Of a DNA stretch of 64,000 nucleotides, positions 18,312-28,746 are shown piece by piece. The notes beneath the pieces are model-generated. The model was not told the DNA's origin. It worked only from the letters and a program-made list of their open reading frames with translations, and searched no databases. The translations under genes and the position numbers were made by a program. Numbering within the stretch: the first letter of the stretch is position 1; each line of letters starts with the position of its first letter. Where the stretch lies: contig CAVZHI010000005.1 of assembly GCA_963775015.1 (NCBI GenBank), forward strand, positions 248,001 to 312,000, written 5' to 3'. Origin of the DNA: JAEMQF01 sp963775015 (GTDB lineage Bacteria > Pseudomonadota > Gammaproteobacteria > Burkholderiales > Burkholderiaceae_C).

Positions 18312-18935
18312 ATGACGGAACAGGCCACGTCCGTGCAACTCTTCGCAGCGCCCCTGCGGCTTGTCCTGTGGCTCTCGGCAAAGCTGCTGGCTGCCGAACG
18401 TTTCGCGGTCGCCGGTTTCATGTTCTTGCTGACCGGCTTGATTCTGCTGAACGTCGTGACCCGCTACACCGGCGTTCCTCTGTACTGGGTCGACGAGTCG
18501 GCGGTCTATTCGGTCGTCTTCCTGACCTTCATCGGCGCCTCTGCCATGACCCGCCTGCGGCTCGATTTTGCGGTCACGATGCTGACCGAACGCCTCTCCA
18601 CACGCGGCATTCGCATTGCCAAGGTGATGGCAACCTCCACCGTGCTGCTGTTTGGACTGGCGCTGCTGTGGCTGTGCGTGCTGTGGCTGGACCCGGTGGG
18701 CATGGCCAGCGCCGGCTTCGACGCACGCGCGCTTGCCGCCAAGACGTTCAACTTCATCTACACCGAGCGCACGCAGACGCTCAACTGGCCGGTCTGGGCG
18801 CTGTACATGATCATGCCGGTGTTTGCGCTCTCGATGGTCGTCCACAGCGCTGCCAATCTGCTCGAAGATCTCGAGTGGGTTCCTCGCGTGAGCCAGGTTG
18901 GTTTTCTGCGCTCGACCATGTCAAGGCTGAGCTGA
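18312..18935 (+). CDS. TRAP transporter small permease (DctQ)
   Basis: A 207-residue inner-membrane protein with four predicted helices, the first around FAVAGFMFLLTGLILLNVVT. RYTGVPLYWVDESAVYSVVF with the family tryptophan-acidic motif is the DctQ signature, followed by LTFIGASAMTRLRLDFAVTM. It ends one base before the large permease start, so the two are coupled. It forms the membrane unit of a sodium-driven tripartite uptake system with DctM and DctP. Confidence 0.9.
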   Translation: MTEQATSVQLFAAPLRLVLWLSAKLLAAERFAVAGFMFLLTGLILLNVVTRYTGVPLYWVDESAVYSVVFLTFIGASAMTRLRLDFAVTMLTERLSTRGIRIAKVMATSTVLLFGLALLWLCVLWLDPVGMASAGFDARALAAKTFNFIYTERTQTLNWPVWALYMIMPVFALSMVVHSAANLLEDLEWVPRVSQVGFLRSTMSRLS

Positions 18936-18936
18936 C

Positions 18937-20202
18937 ATGCTGACCGGCGCTGTCTTCATGCTGGTGATGTTGATCGGCGTGCCGATCGGCCTCTGCCTGT
19001 GCATCGGCGGGATCGCGTTCATCGTTTCGCTGAACAACCCGGTGCTCTACCAGTCTTATCCTTTGCAGATGTTCGGCGGGGTCGACAGCTACGGCCTGAT
19101 TGCCATTCCGCTGTTCATTCTCATCGGCGAGATCATGAACGGCGGCGGCATCACGCGGCGCATCGTCGATCTCGCGTTGGCCGTTGTGGGCTCCGTTCGG
19201 GCGGGGCTGGCCTACGTGAACATTCTGGCGAACATGTTTGTCGCCTCCATCCTGGGTTCGGCCACGGCGCAGGTCGCGATCATGTCGCAGATCATGGTGC
19301 CCGAGATGGAGAAGCAGGGCTACGACAAGGACTTCGCCGCTGGGTTGACCGCCTATGGCGGAATGCTCGGTCCGATCATCCCGCCGTCCGTGATGTTCGT
19401 GGTTTACAGCGCCTTGGCGCAGACCTCCGTCAGCGACATGCTGATCGCCGGCATCCTCCCCGGCCTCGTTCTCACGCTCTTGTTCTTCCTCGTGATCGCG
19501 CTGCTGGGCTACTTCTACAACTACCCGCGCGGCGCAAAGAGGGCGCCCAAAGAGCGAGTTGTCACGATCTTGAAGGCGGCGCCGACGATGCTGATCCCGA
19601 TCGTGATCGTTGGCTCAATCCTGACAGGCTTGGCCAACGCCACGGAGAGTGCCGCGGTCGGCGCTGTGGCCGCAGCACTGGTCGGGAAGTACTGGACGAA
19701 GGAATTCCAGTTCTCGCGCCTTCCCGAGATGATGTTGCGGGCTGGCATCTACTCGGCGGTCGTGCTGTTTCTGGTCGCCGCGGCCGCCGTTTTTTCCTGG
19801 GTGCTCATCTACGGCAAAGTGCCGCAAGCCACTGCCGCCTGGGTCCAGAGCGTGGCCAGGGATCCCGTCACCTTCATGCTGCTGACCAATGTCATCTTGC
19901 TGGTGATCGGCACCGTGATCGATGGCATTCCAGGCCTGATCATGACCGTGCCCATCCTGCTGCCCTTGGCCACGGAGGTCTATCACATCGACCCTCGTCA
20001 CTTCGGCGTGGTCGTCGTCATCAACCTCGTATTGGGCCTGCTGTCGCCGCCCGTCGGGCTGTGCTTCTTCGTGGCCGCGGCAGTCACCGGCGCCAAGCCG
20101 GGCAGGATGTTCATGCTGACCCTGCCTTTCTTTGGCGTGGCCTGCGTGTTGCTGGTGCTGTTGTCGATCTACCCGTTTCTCTCGCTGGCCTTCTTGAAAT
20201 GA
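18937..20202 (+). CDS. TRAP transporter large permease (DctM)
   Basis: A 421-residue, very hydrophobic protein with about a dozen membrane segments. IPLFILIGEIMNGGGITRRI, SILGSATAQVAIMSQIMVPE, YGGMLGPIIPPSVMFVVYSA and LGLLSPPVGLCFFVAAAVTG are DctM/YiaN landmarks; the PIIPPS and SPPVG hairpins lie at the transport site. Length is normal for the family. It imports an organic acid or zwitterion with sodium. Downstream enzymes suggest an imino acid such as a hydroxyproline, but TRAP specificity cannot be read from the permease. Confidence 0.92.
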   Translation: MLTGAVFMLVMLIGVPIGLCLCIGGIAFIVSLNNPVLYQSYPLQMFGGVDSYGLIAIPLFILIGEIMNGGGITRRIVDLALAVVGSVRAGLAYVNILANMFVASILGSATAQVAIMSQIMVPEMEKQGYDKDFAAGLTAYGGMLGPIIPPSVMFVVYSALAQTSVSDMLIAGILPGLVLTLLFFLVIALLGYFYNYPRGAKRAPKERVVTILKAAPTMLIPIVIVGSILTGLANATESAAVGAVAAALVGKYWTKEFQFSRLPEMMLRAGIYSAVVLFLVAAAAVFSWVLIYGKVPQATAAWVQSVARDPVTFMLLTNVILLVIGTVIDGIPGLIMTVPILLPLATEVYHIDPRHFGVVVVINLVLGLLSPPVGLCFFVAAAVTGAKPGRMFMLTLPFFGVACVLLVLLSIYPFLSLAFLK

Positions 20203-20229
20203 ACCCCCTTCCCAACCTGGAGAACTGAC

Positions 20230-21217
20230 ATGACGTTGTCCCGTCGCCACCTGCTCGCCATCGGTGCCTCGCTGCCGATGGCAGCGCCATCGCTCTCGCT
20301 GGCCCAAACCAAAGAGCTTCGGCTGGGCCTCATTACGCCGGTGGGCCATTCCTGGAACAAGGCGGCCTTGGTGCTGGGCGAAAAACTCAAGACTGCCACC
20401 AATGGCCGCCTGACGATGACGGTGTTTCACTCCGGCCAGCTCGGCAACGAGTCGGCCATGATGCAGCAGCTGCAGTCCGGCGCTTTGGACATGGGCTTCA
20501 TCCAGGCGGCGGAACTGGGCTCGCGGGTGCCGCACTTGGCGGCCATCAACGCGCCCTACCTGGTGCGCTCGACGCCGGCGGTGGCGAAGTTCGTGCGCCA
20601 CCCCGAGGTGCTCAAGCTGTTTGACGTCCTGCCCAGCACCACTGGCACCATCGGCCTGGGCTGGGGCATCACCGGCATGCGCGCGATCTTCTCGTCGAAG
20701 GATCTGCAATCGCTGGCCGATGTCAAAGGCATGAAGCTGCGCATCAACCCGACCCCCGTCTACCGAGACTTCTATCAACTGCTGGGCGCTGCGCCGACTC
20801 CGATCCCGACGCCGCAGGTGTACGACGCCATGTCCAACGGGCAGGTCGATGGGCTCGAGGCCGATCTGGAGTTTTCCTGGAACCAGCGCTTCGACAAGGT
20901 CTCGAAAGTCATCTCTGCAGATGAATGCCGTCTTCATGCCCTTCGCGGCGATCGTGTCCGGCCGCGTCTGGCAGACGTTCTCGGCAGCCGACAAAGAGCT
21001 CATCACCAAGACGGTCAAGGAGACTCTCGATGAGCAGATCGATGGGCTGGCGGCCAACGAGCCGAACTTGATCGAGAATTTCAAGAAGGCGCCGATTCCC
21101 ATCCGACAAGTGGCCGTTGCCGATACGGAAGCCGTGATTGCCGCGTTCGACAAGATCTGGTTGCCGCAGGCGCCGGTGATCACCAATCTGCGCAAGATCG
21201 GTGGGTCGATCGCCTGA
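20230..21217 (+). pseudogene. TRAP transporter solute-binding protein (DctP), frameshifted near 20925
   Basis: A periplasmic DctP-family binding protein of about 325 residues once joined. The leader MTLSRRHLLAIGASLPMAAP has a twin-arginine-like RR and ends SLSLAQ. The conserved core HSGQLGNESAMMQQLQSGAL and the ligand arginine region MKLRINPTPVYRDFYQLLGA are in the first frame. Near 20925 it shifts and continues MNAVFMPFAAIVSG to the end KIGGSIA. It follows the large permease by 27 bases with a good Shine-Dalgarno. The arginine in KLRINPTP normally binds the substrate carboxylate. Confidence 0.85.
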
Positions 21218-21242
21218 CCAGGCATTCAAGAAAGGAGAGAGA

Positions 21243-22193
21243 GTGAAGACCATGAGCAAGAACGTGTTTTCGGGCGTCATGCCCGCGCTGATGACGCCCT
21301 GCAAGGCCGACCGCACACCGGACTTCGATGCGCTCGTGCGCAAGGGTAAGGAGTTGGTCTCCGCCGGCATGGCGGGCGTCATCTACTGCGGGTCGATGGG
21401 CGATTGGCCGCTGCTGACCGACGAGCAGCGAATGACCGGCGTGGAAGGGCTGGTGAAGGCCGGCCTGCGGGTCATCGTCGGCACCGGTGCGCAGAACCCG
21501 ATCCGGGCAGCCGCTCTGGCGGCCCATGCCAAGCAGACGGGCGCTGCCGGTCTGATGCTGATCCCGCGGGTCTTGTCGCGCGGGTCTTCGACTGCCGCAC
21601 AGCATGCCCACTTCGCGGGCATTCTCGAGGCCGCGGTCGACCTTCCGTCGGTCATCTACAACAGCCCGTACTACGGCTTCGCGACCCGAGCCGAGCTGTT
21701 CTTTGCGCTGCACGAGAAGTACCCGCATCTGGTCGGCTTCAAGGAGTTCGGCGGCGCCCAGGCCCTGAGCTATGCGGCGGAACACATCACGGGCCGCTCG
21801 GAAGCTCTGACCTTGATGGTGGGCGTCGACACGGAGGTCTTCCACGGCTACGTCAACTGCGGTGCGACGGGTGCCATCACCGGCATCGGCAATGTGTTGC
21901 CACGCGAAGTGCTGCATCTGGCCGCGCTGTGCCAGAAGGCCGCGACTGGAGATGCAGTGGCGCGCCGTCAGGCGCAGGAACTGGAAGCCGCGTTGACCGT
22001 GCTCTCGACCTTCGACGAGGGTGTCGATCTGGTCCTGTTCTACAAATACGCGATGCTGCTCGAGGGCAACCCCGAGTACGAGCTGCACTTCAATCCGACC
22101 GACGTGCTGTCGGAAAGCCAGAAGACCTTTGCAAGAAGCCAGCTCCGGCTGTTCAAGACCTGGTATGCGTCTTGGGCGAAGGCGGCGAGCTGA
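21243..22193 (+). CDS. Dihydrodipicolinate synthase (DapA)-family lyase/deaminase
   Basis: A TIM-barrel Schiff-base enzyme of about 316 residues. GVIYCGSMGDWPLL is the substrate-binding loop, the tyrosine is in VIYNSPYYGFATR, and the catalytic lysine is in HLVGFKEFGG. GTG at 21243 sits five bases after AGGAG and is preferred over ATG 21252. Close relatives are found in hydroxyproline clusters, where DapA-family enzymes act as pyrroline-4-hydroxy-2-carboxylate deaminase. Together with the dehydratase and Ldh2 neighbours this supports an imino-acid pathway. It is not the lysine-biosynthesis DapA, judging from the SGVMPALMTPC start and the context. Confidence 0.8.
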   Translation: MKTMSKNVFSGVMPALMTPCKADRTPDFDALVRKGKELVSAGMAGVIYCGSMGDWPLLTDEQRMTGVEGLVKAGLRVIVGTGAQNPIRAAALAAHAKQTGAAGLMLIPRVLSRGSSTAAQHAHFAGILEAAVDLPSVIYNSPYYGFATRAELFFALHEKYPHLVGFKEFGGAQALSYAAEHITGRSEALTLMVGVDTEVFHGYVNCGATGAITGIGNVLPREVLHLAALCQKAATGDAVARRQAQELEAALTVLSTFDEGVDLVLFYKYAMLLEGNPEYELHFNPTDVLSESQKTFARSQLRLFKTWYASWAKAAS

Positions 22194-22216
22194 ACGAACA
22201 ACGCGCAGGAGCCCCC

Positions 22217-23320
<1,104 letters not shown>

Positions 23321-23335
23321 GTTGGGGCTGCAATC

Positions 23336-24397
23336 GTGGCGGCCGAGCCCAGCACGGTGATGAGCCTCGCCGAGGTCGAGGCCTTTGCGCTGCGCGTGCT
23401 GCGCGCCAACGGCCTGGCGGATCACCAGGCCGGCCCCATTGCGAGGGCCATGGCCCTCGCGGAAGCGTCGGAGTGCCGATCCCATGGCTTGTACCGGCTG
23501 ATCGGCTATGTCGGCAGTCTGCGCAGCGGCAGGGTCAGCGCCGCGGCCCAACCCCGGCTCGAGCGCGTGGCGGGCAGTTTCTTGCGTGTCGATGGCGACA
23601 ATGGTTTCGCCCCGGCGGCCCACGCCGTCGGCTTTGCCGCTCTCATCGAAGCGGCGAAGCGCAACGGCATCGCCGCGCTCGCGCTCACCCGCTGTTATCA
23701 CTTCTCGGCGCTCTGGCATGACCTCGACCCCATCGTCGAGGCAGGTCTTGCATGCTGGGCCTTCACGGTGGGCCAATGCATCGTCGCGCCGCATGGCGGC
23801 GACCGCCGCCTGATGGGCACGAATCCGATCGCATTCGGCTGGCCCCGGGCCGGGCAGCGACCGTTCGTGTTCGACTTCGCCACCAGCGTGGTGGCGCGCG
23901 GCGAAATCGAGCTGATGCGCCGCGCCGGCAAGGCGCTCCCGCCGGGTTGGGGCATCGATGCCGCCGGCCAGCCCACGCTGGACCCAGCCCAGGCGCTGGC
24001 GGGCGCGCTGCTGCCGTTTGGCGGCTACAAGGGTTCCGCACTGTCGATGATGGTCGAGCTGATCGCAGGGCCCCTGATCGGCGAGCCGACCAGCCGGGCC
24101 GCCGCCGCGCTCGATAACGGTGACGGTGGCCCGCCACTGGGCGGCGAGCTGCTGATTGCGATGAGCCCCGAGGTCTTTACCTCCGGCCAGCCCGATGCAT
24201 GGCATGCACCGGCAGAGGACTTCTTCGCACAGGCGCGCGAGCAACCTGGCGTCCGCCTGCCTTCCGACCGACGTCATGATGCTCGCCGGCGCAGCGAGCA
24301 ATACGGTGTTGACGTGCCTGACGCGCTGCTGAAGGAGCTCGTGAGATTTTTGCCTGGTCCTGAGCCAGGCTCCGCATCGGGCACGACGCCCCAGTGA
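23336..24397 (+). CDS. Ldh2/malate dehydrogenase-family NAD(P)H reductase, probable pyrroline-2-carboxylate reductase
   Basis: A 353-residue member of the Ldh_2 fold (unrelated to Rossmann malate dehydrogenases). SECRSHGLYRLIGYV holds the catalytic histidine, RVDGDNGFAP and YHFSALWHDLDPIVEAGLAC follow, and the cofactor site is LMGTNPIAFGWPR with FDFATSVVARGEIEL. It begins with GTG at 23336, 15 bases after the dehydratase. Family members reduce delta-1-pyrroline- or piperideine-2-carboxylate to L-proline or L-pipecolate, which is exactly what the upstream dehydratase would need. The specific reaction is inferred from context. Confidence 0.8.
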   Translation: MAAEPSTVMSLAEVEAFALRVLRANGLADHQAGPIARAMALAEASECRSHGLYRLIGYVGSLRSGRVSAAAQPRLERVAGSFLRVDGDNGFAPAAHAVGFAALIEAAKRNGIAALALTRCYHFSALWHDLDPIVEAGLACWAFTVGQCIVAPHGGDRRLMGTNPIAFGWPRAGQRPFVFDFATSVVARGEIELMRRAGKALPPGWGIDAAGQPTLDPAQALAGALLPFGGYKGSALSMMVELIAGPLIGEPTSRAAAALDNGDGGPPLGGELLIAMSPEVFTSGQPDAWHAPAEDFFAQAREQPGVRLPSDRRHDARRRSEQYGVDVPDALLKELVRFLPGPEPGSASGTTPQ

Positions 24398-24536
24398 CCC
24401 CTGCCTGGTTTCGTACTCCAATGAGTTCCGCCGCCACTTCCAACCCGCGGGCAATTCAATGGTTCGCCTCGGCCTTCAGGTCACGCAGAACTCCCGGTTG
24501 TGGCTCTCACCGGAGTGCGCGCCTGCGCCAAGCCCG

Positions 24537-25577
24537 CTACTGCGAAGTCGTGCCACTGACGCCCCAGGTGTCGGCGAGCACATAGCCCGTCGGGTAGGGG
24601 TCGGTCGGGTCGAGCATCTCGCTGGCCAGCCCGGTGATCCAGGCCCGGCCTTCGATCGTCGGCAGGATCGCCGGCCTGCCGGCGATGGTGGTCGTGCCGG
24701 CGATGCGGCCGGTGAAGCGCGAGCCGATGATCGATTCGTGGACCATCGAGTCGCCGACGCGCATCGCGCCGCGTGCGTGCAGCACCGCCATGCGTGCGCA
24801 GGTGCCGGTGCCGGTCGGGCTGCGGTCCGAGCGGCCGGGCGCGACGATGCAGGTGTTGCGTGTGACCTGGCCCACACCGGCGAAGGGGCGGTCGAACTGG
24901 ACGATGCTGACGCCGGCGATGTCGGGATTCTCGGGGTGCACGACGTTCAGTTGCGCGCGCGCGGCCAGGCGGATTCTTTCGCCGAGGACGGCGAGCTCGC
25001 GCGCTTCGGCGGGCTCGATGCGAAAACCGAGCCGCGTTGCGTCGGTGATCGCGTACCACATGCCGCCGTAGGCGATATCGACGAGCACGCCGCCGAGTCC
25101 TTCAACTTCAAGCACGGCGTCCAGGCGGTCGACGAGGCTCGGCACGTTGGCGAATTCCACCGACACGCACTTGCCGTCGCGGCAGGTCGCGCGTGCGCGC
25201 ACCGGGCCGGCGGCGGTGTCGACCCGGACGATGGTCTCGGGCTCGTGCATCGCGACGATGCCGGTCTCCAAGGCGACCGTCACGGTGCAGATCAGGTTGG
25301 AGCCCGACATCGGCACGAATTCGGTCGGCTCCATCGTGATCATGCCGATGTCGCAATCGTCGCGCAGGGGCGGCGTGATCAGGTTGACGTGCCGCGCGAC
25401 GCTGCCGCGCGGCTCGCACAGAAGCAGGCGGCGCAAACCGTCCTGGTCGCGCTGCATCGCGGTCATGCGCTCGAACATCGTGCGGCCGGGCGGCGGCAGC
25501 ACCCCACCGACGATCACGTCGCCGACCTCGCCCTCGGCATGGCAGCGGACCACTGAAATCACGCGTTGGGTTTTCAT
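24537..25577 (-). CDS. Proline racemase-family protein with Ser/Thr active site
   Basis: A 346-residue member of the proline racemase/hydroxyproline epimerase superfamily. CHAEGEVGDVIVGGV and the two-lobe layout are typical. The two positions that carry catalytic cysteines in racemases are here S91 (FVPMSGSNLICT) and T255 (DRSPTGTGTCARMA). Trans-3-hydroxy-L-proline dehydratases keep the first Cys and have Thr at the second; this enzyme has neither thiol. It cannot use a two-thiol mechanism and is probably a dehydratase or an unassigned subgroup. It ends the ABC transporter operon, with its ATG overlapping the stop of a 44-codon frame. Convergent with the Ldh2 gene, 139 bases apart. Confidence 0.85.
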   Translation of the reverse strand: MKTQRVISVVRCHAEGEVGDVIVGGVLPPPGRTMFERMTAMQRDQDGLRRLLLCEPRGSVARHVNLITPPLRDDCDIGMITMEPTEFVPMSGSNLICTVTVALETGIVAMHEPETIVRVDTAAGPVRARATCRDGKCVSVEFANVPSLVDRLDAVLEVEGLGGVLVDIAYGGMWYAITDATRLGFRIEPAEARELAVLGERIRLAARAQLNVVHPENPDIAGVSIVQFDRPFAGVGQVTRNTCIVAPGRSDRSPTGTGTCARMAVLHARGAMRVGDSMVHESIIGSRFTGRIAGTTTIAGRPAILPTIEGRAWITGLASEMLDPTDPYPTGYVLADTWGVSGTTSQ

Positions 25578-25708
25578 CGCCGAGCCTCCGTCTTGATCTG
25601 CAACATGCGGTCGCTGCGCAGCATGTAGGTCGCGCTGCCGCCGCTCGCCTCGGCCGCGACCCCCGTGCAGTCGATCACCGTGACCTGCGGCGGCAGCGGC
25701 TTGTTCAT
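25574..25708 (-). CDS. Small 44-residue protein coupled to the racemase-family gene
   Basis: ATG at 25706-25708 opens a frame beginning MNKPLPPQVTVIDCTGVAAE and ending LQIKTEARR. Its TGA overlaps the ATG of the racemase-family gene (ATGA). It fits the gap between the ABC ATPase stop and the enzyme start and has normal codon use. I do not recognise a family. A shared-operon accessory peptide or the 3' end of a lost gene are both possible. Confidence 0.4.
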   Translation of the reverse strand: MNKPLPPQVTVIDCTGVAAEASGGSATYMLRSDRMLQIKTEARR

Positions 25709-25733
25709 CGGCCGCGATCGTCGCGTTCAACGC

Positions 25734-26452
25734 TCAAAGCACCGACTTGAGAAACTCCACGGTCTCGGGCTCGCGCGGATTGCCGATGACCTGCTCGGGC
25801 GGGCCGATCTCGTGAATGCGGCCGGACTTGAAGAACGCGACGCGGTGCGAGACCTCGCGCGCGAAGGCGATCTCGTGCGTCACGACGATCATCGTCATGC
25901 CTTCGGCGGACAGGATCCGCATCGTGTCGAGCACCTCGCCCACGAGCTGCGGGTCGAGCGCGCGTGACCTCGTCGAAGAGCATGTCGGGCGACATGGCCA
26001 GCGCCCGGGCGATCGCCATGCGCTGCTGCTGGCCGCCAGAGAGCATGGACGGATAGACGTCGAGCTTGTCGCCGAGGCCGACATGGCGCAGCTTGGTGTT
26101 CGCGATCTCGGCGGCTGCTTCGACGCTCTTGCCCAGCACCTTGCGCGGCGCGAGCATCACGTTCTCGCGCACGGTCAGGTGCGGGAACGCGTTCCACTGC
26201 TGGAACACGATGCCGATGCGCTGGCGCAGGCGGTTCAGGTTGGTGCCGCTGGCATGCACATCGACTCCATCGACGGCGATTCGCCCGCCCTGGATCGACT
26301 CGAGGCCGTTGATGCACATCAGCAAGCGTGGACTTGCCCGAGCCCGAGCCGCCGATCACCGAGACGACCTCGCCCTTGCTGACCGTCATCGAGACGCCGC
26401 GCAACACCTCGAGCGCGCCGAAGGACTTGTGAACGTCCTGAATCTCAATCAT
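25734..26452 (-). pseudogene. Amino acid ABC transporter ATP-binding protein, two frame breaks
   Basis: A GlnQ/HisP-type ATPase of about 240 residues. Walker A is VIGGSGSGKST, the Q-loop region is IGIVFQQWNAFPHLTV, the signature LSGGQQQRMAIARALA, Walker B LFDEVT, and the H-loop IVVTHE. The frame breaks just after Walker A near 26330 (CTTGCTG where CTGCTG is expected) and again after Walker B near 25970. All catalytic motifs are present across the frames, so error is likelier than decay. It overlaps the upstream permease by eight bases and energises uptake with the two permeases and binding protein. Confidence 0.85.
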
Positions 26453-27098
26453 CGTCGCGCCACCTCGACTCCAGGTACGCGCCGAAGCGCGAAATCGGGT
26501 AACTCATCAGAAAGTAGATCAGGCCGCACAGCATCAGCACCAGCAGCGGCTCCTGGATGCGGGTGACGACGACCTGCGACGAGCGCAGCAACTCGACGAT
26601 CCCGATCCACAGTACCAGCGAGGTGTCCTTCATCACGCCGAGCGTGAGGCCCACCCACGACGGCAGCGACACGCGCAGTGCGATCGGGTAGACGATGAGG
26701 CGCAGGTCCTGCCACCAGGTCAGCCCGAGCGAGCGCGCGGCGCGGCGCGTCGTGGAGGGCACGGCCAGCACCCCGGCGCGCACAATCTCGGCGCAGTAGG
26801 CCGAGGTGTAGAGCGCCAGCACCACACAGGCGACGGTGAACGCGGACATGTCGACGCCCATGATCGACTTGAACGAGTTGGCGAGGATGAACTGGATCAG
26901 CAGCGGGATCGAGCGAAAGACATCGAGCACGATGCCCAGCGCCACATTGGTCCATGCCGGTGCGGTTGCGCGAAGCACGCCGAAGACGAAGCCCATCGCC
27001 GTTCCGCCCAACACCGCCCAGAAGGTGAGCGCCAGGGTCATGCCGGCGCCCTGGAGCATGAACCACAGGTCGGTGCGCGCGAAGTCGGTCTCGATCAA
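26445..27098 (-). CDS. Amino acid ABC transporter permease
   Basis: A 217-residue HisM/GlnP-family inner-membrane permease with about five helices. The EAA loop reads STTRRAARSLGLTWWQDLRL, where the coupling helix meets the ATPase. The N-terminus MIETDFARTDLWFMLQGAGM is usual for the family. It lies nine bases after its partner permease and overlaps the ATPase gene start. With the second permease it should form a heterodimeric channel for a polar or imino amino acid. Confidence 0.9.
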   Translation of the reverse strand: MIETDFARTDLWFMLQGAGMTLALTFWAVLGGTAMGFVFGVLRATAPAWTNVALGIVLDVFRSIPLLIQFILANSFKSIMGVDMSAFTVACVVLALYTSAYCAEIVRAGVLAVPSTTRRAARSLGLTWWQDLRLIVYPIALRVSLPSWVGLTLGVMKDTSLVLWIGIVELLRSSQVVVTRIQEPLLVLMLCGLIYFLMSYPISRFGAYLESRWRDDD

Positions 27099-27107
27099 CG
27101 CAGTGAC

Positions 27108-27770
27108 CTAGTAGCGGAACAGCCTCGACGCGACGAGTCGCGCCGACAGGGTGACGAACTTGGTGATGAGGTAGTAGATCGCGCCGGCCATGACGAAGAA
27201 CTCGAAGATGCGGAAGGTGCGCACGTTGAGCTCCTGCGTGATCCCGGTCAGGTCGCTGTTGAGGCCGACCACGACACCGAGAGATGTCATGAGGATCGCC
27301 CACACCAATTGGTTGGTCATCGGGTGGAACACGGTGCGAAACAACTGGGGCAGCACGATCAGGCGGAACGCCTGCGGCGCACTCATGCCCAGCGAGCATG
27401 CGGCGCGCAACTGCGTCGGCGGGATCGCCCGCAGGCCGCCGCGGAAGGTCTCGGCGAGGTATCCCGCGTTGTTGAACGCGATGCCGATCAGCAGCGCAGG
27501 GAACGAATCGACAAAGATGCCGAGCGATCCGAGTCCGAAGTAAAGCATGTAGATCTGGAACAGCGCTGGCGTGTTGCGCGCTGCCTCTATCCACGCCGAG
27601 GCAAAACCGCGCGCCGTTCGGGACTTTGCGTTGCGCGCGAGCGCCAGCGCGATGGCGCACACCGTGCCGATGACCATCGACAGCACGGCGATCTCGATCG
27701 TGACCAGCGCGCCGCCCAACATGGACGGCAGCGCCTGGAACGCTTGATGCCAGTGAAACGTGTAGTTCAT
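27108..27770 (-). CDS. Amino acid ABC transporter permease
   Basis: A 220-residue permease homologous to its neighbour. MNYTFHWHQAFQALPSMLGG is the start; ATG at 27768-27770 gives normal length, and the open frame upstream is not conserved. The EAA loop is PPTQLRAACSLGMSAPQAFR. Helices include IEIAVLSMVIGTVCAIALAL and LVWAILMTSLGVVVGL. It follows the binding-protein gene by 86 bases in the same operon. Confidence 0.9.
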   Translation of the reverse strand: MNYTFHWHQAFQALPSMLGGALVTIEIAVLSMVIGTVCAIALALARNAKSRTARGFASAWIEAARNTPALFQIYMLYFGLGSLGIFVDSFPALLIGIAFNNAGYLAETFRGGLRAIPPTQLRAACSLGMSAPQAFRLIVLPQLFRTVFHPMTNQLVWAILMTSLGVVVGLNSDLTGITQELNVRTFRIFEFFVMAGAIYYLITKFVTLSARLVASRLFRY

Positions 27771-27856
27771 TGTCCGCCGCGGGAGAGCCGCGATGCCGCC
27801 GTACTGGCAGTGACGCAGCGAGGTCACAACTCCTGCGGGTCGGACCTCGCCGGCGC

Positions 27857-28672
27857 TCAACGATAGACGCCCTTCACCGTGAGGTCGGGCATCGTTCCGC
27901 GAACCCACTTCGCGTACAACTCCTGCGCACGTCCGGTTCGGGATTGCAGGTGGGTAAACAGGTTGAGGTAGTTGAGCAGCCCGTACTCCTGGCGCAACGC
28001 GATCAGCGAGACGTAGTCGATGTCATAGGGCGCGTCGCCGCCGACCTGCAGGTCCTTGTACTTGCCGGCCTTGACAGTCGCATTGGCGACGGTCGACGTG
28101 ACGACGGTGGCCTCGATCTGGCCCTGTGCAAGCGCCAGAAACACGTCGGCCTGCGTCTGGTAGGCGCGGAACGATCCCTTGGAGTCACTCCACTTCTTGA
28201 CGTCCTTTTCCAGCGCGATCGCCTCGAAAGTGCCGGTGACTGATCCGGTCTTTCGGCCCTTGAGCGTGTTGTAGGCGCTGATGTTGGCGCCCTTCTTCGT
28301 CAACACCACCATCTTGAACGCGAAGTAGGGGACCGAAAAGCCGATCGTCTTGGCGCGCTGCAGCGTGTCCGATGTCGAGGCGACGCCGACGTCGGCACGG
28401 CCGGACACGAGTGCCGGAATGCGGTCGGGAAACGGTGTCTCGACGATTTCCGCCTTCACGCCAAGGGCCTTGGCGAGATCGTTGCAGGTGTCGACGTCAT
28501 AGCCGATCGGTTCGTTCTTCTCGTCGCGCGATCCCATCGGTGGAAAGTCGAGCACGACAGCACAGCGCAGCTTGCCCGAGGCGATGATGTCGTCGAGCTT
28601 GTCGGCCCGTGCGGCCGTCGACAGCAGCAGGCACAGCGCCCCTGCAACAGCGATCAAGGTCCTTGCATTCAC
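27857..28672 (-). CDS. Amino acid ABC transporter substrate-binding protein
   Basis: A 271-residue periplasmic protein of family 3 (PBPb). The signal peptide runs to TAARA-DK near residue 23. KLRCAVVLDFPPMGSRDEKN, GYDVDTCNDLAKALG, VETPFPDRIPALVSGRADVG and GSVTGTFEA are the ligand-binding blocks, the arginine and aspartate of GRADVG binding the amino acid backbone. The start is GTG at 28670-28672, behind an AAAGGAAC ribosome site. It is the first gene of the operon and is divergent from a GntR regulator. Confidence 0.92.
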   Translation of the reverse strand: MNARTLIAVAGALCLLLSTAARADKLDDIIASGKLRCAVVLDFPPMGSRDEKNEPIGYDVDTCNDLAKALGVKAEIVETPFPDRIPALVSGRADVGVASTSDTLQRAKTIGFSVPYFAFKMVVLTKKGANISAYNTLKGRKTGSVTGTFEAIALEKDVKKWSDSKGSFRAYQTQADVFLALAQGQIEATVVTSTVANATVKAGKYKDLQVGGDAPYDIDYVSLIALRQEYGLLNYLNLFTHLQSRTGRAQELYAKWVRGTMPDLTVKGVYR

Positions 28673-28746
28673 GGTCGTTCCTTTCGGTGCGTAGGTGGAG
28701 CGTGGCCCGTGCGCTGGTCGCGCGCCGAGTGACCGCATTATGACGA

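Noticed and set aside
24352..24369. GCCTGG/CCAGGC hairpin as a terminator between the convergent units
   Set aside because: The T run lies before the stem on the plus strand and becomes an A run after it on the minus strand, the wrong side for both directions; it is also inside the Ldh2-family coding end.
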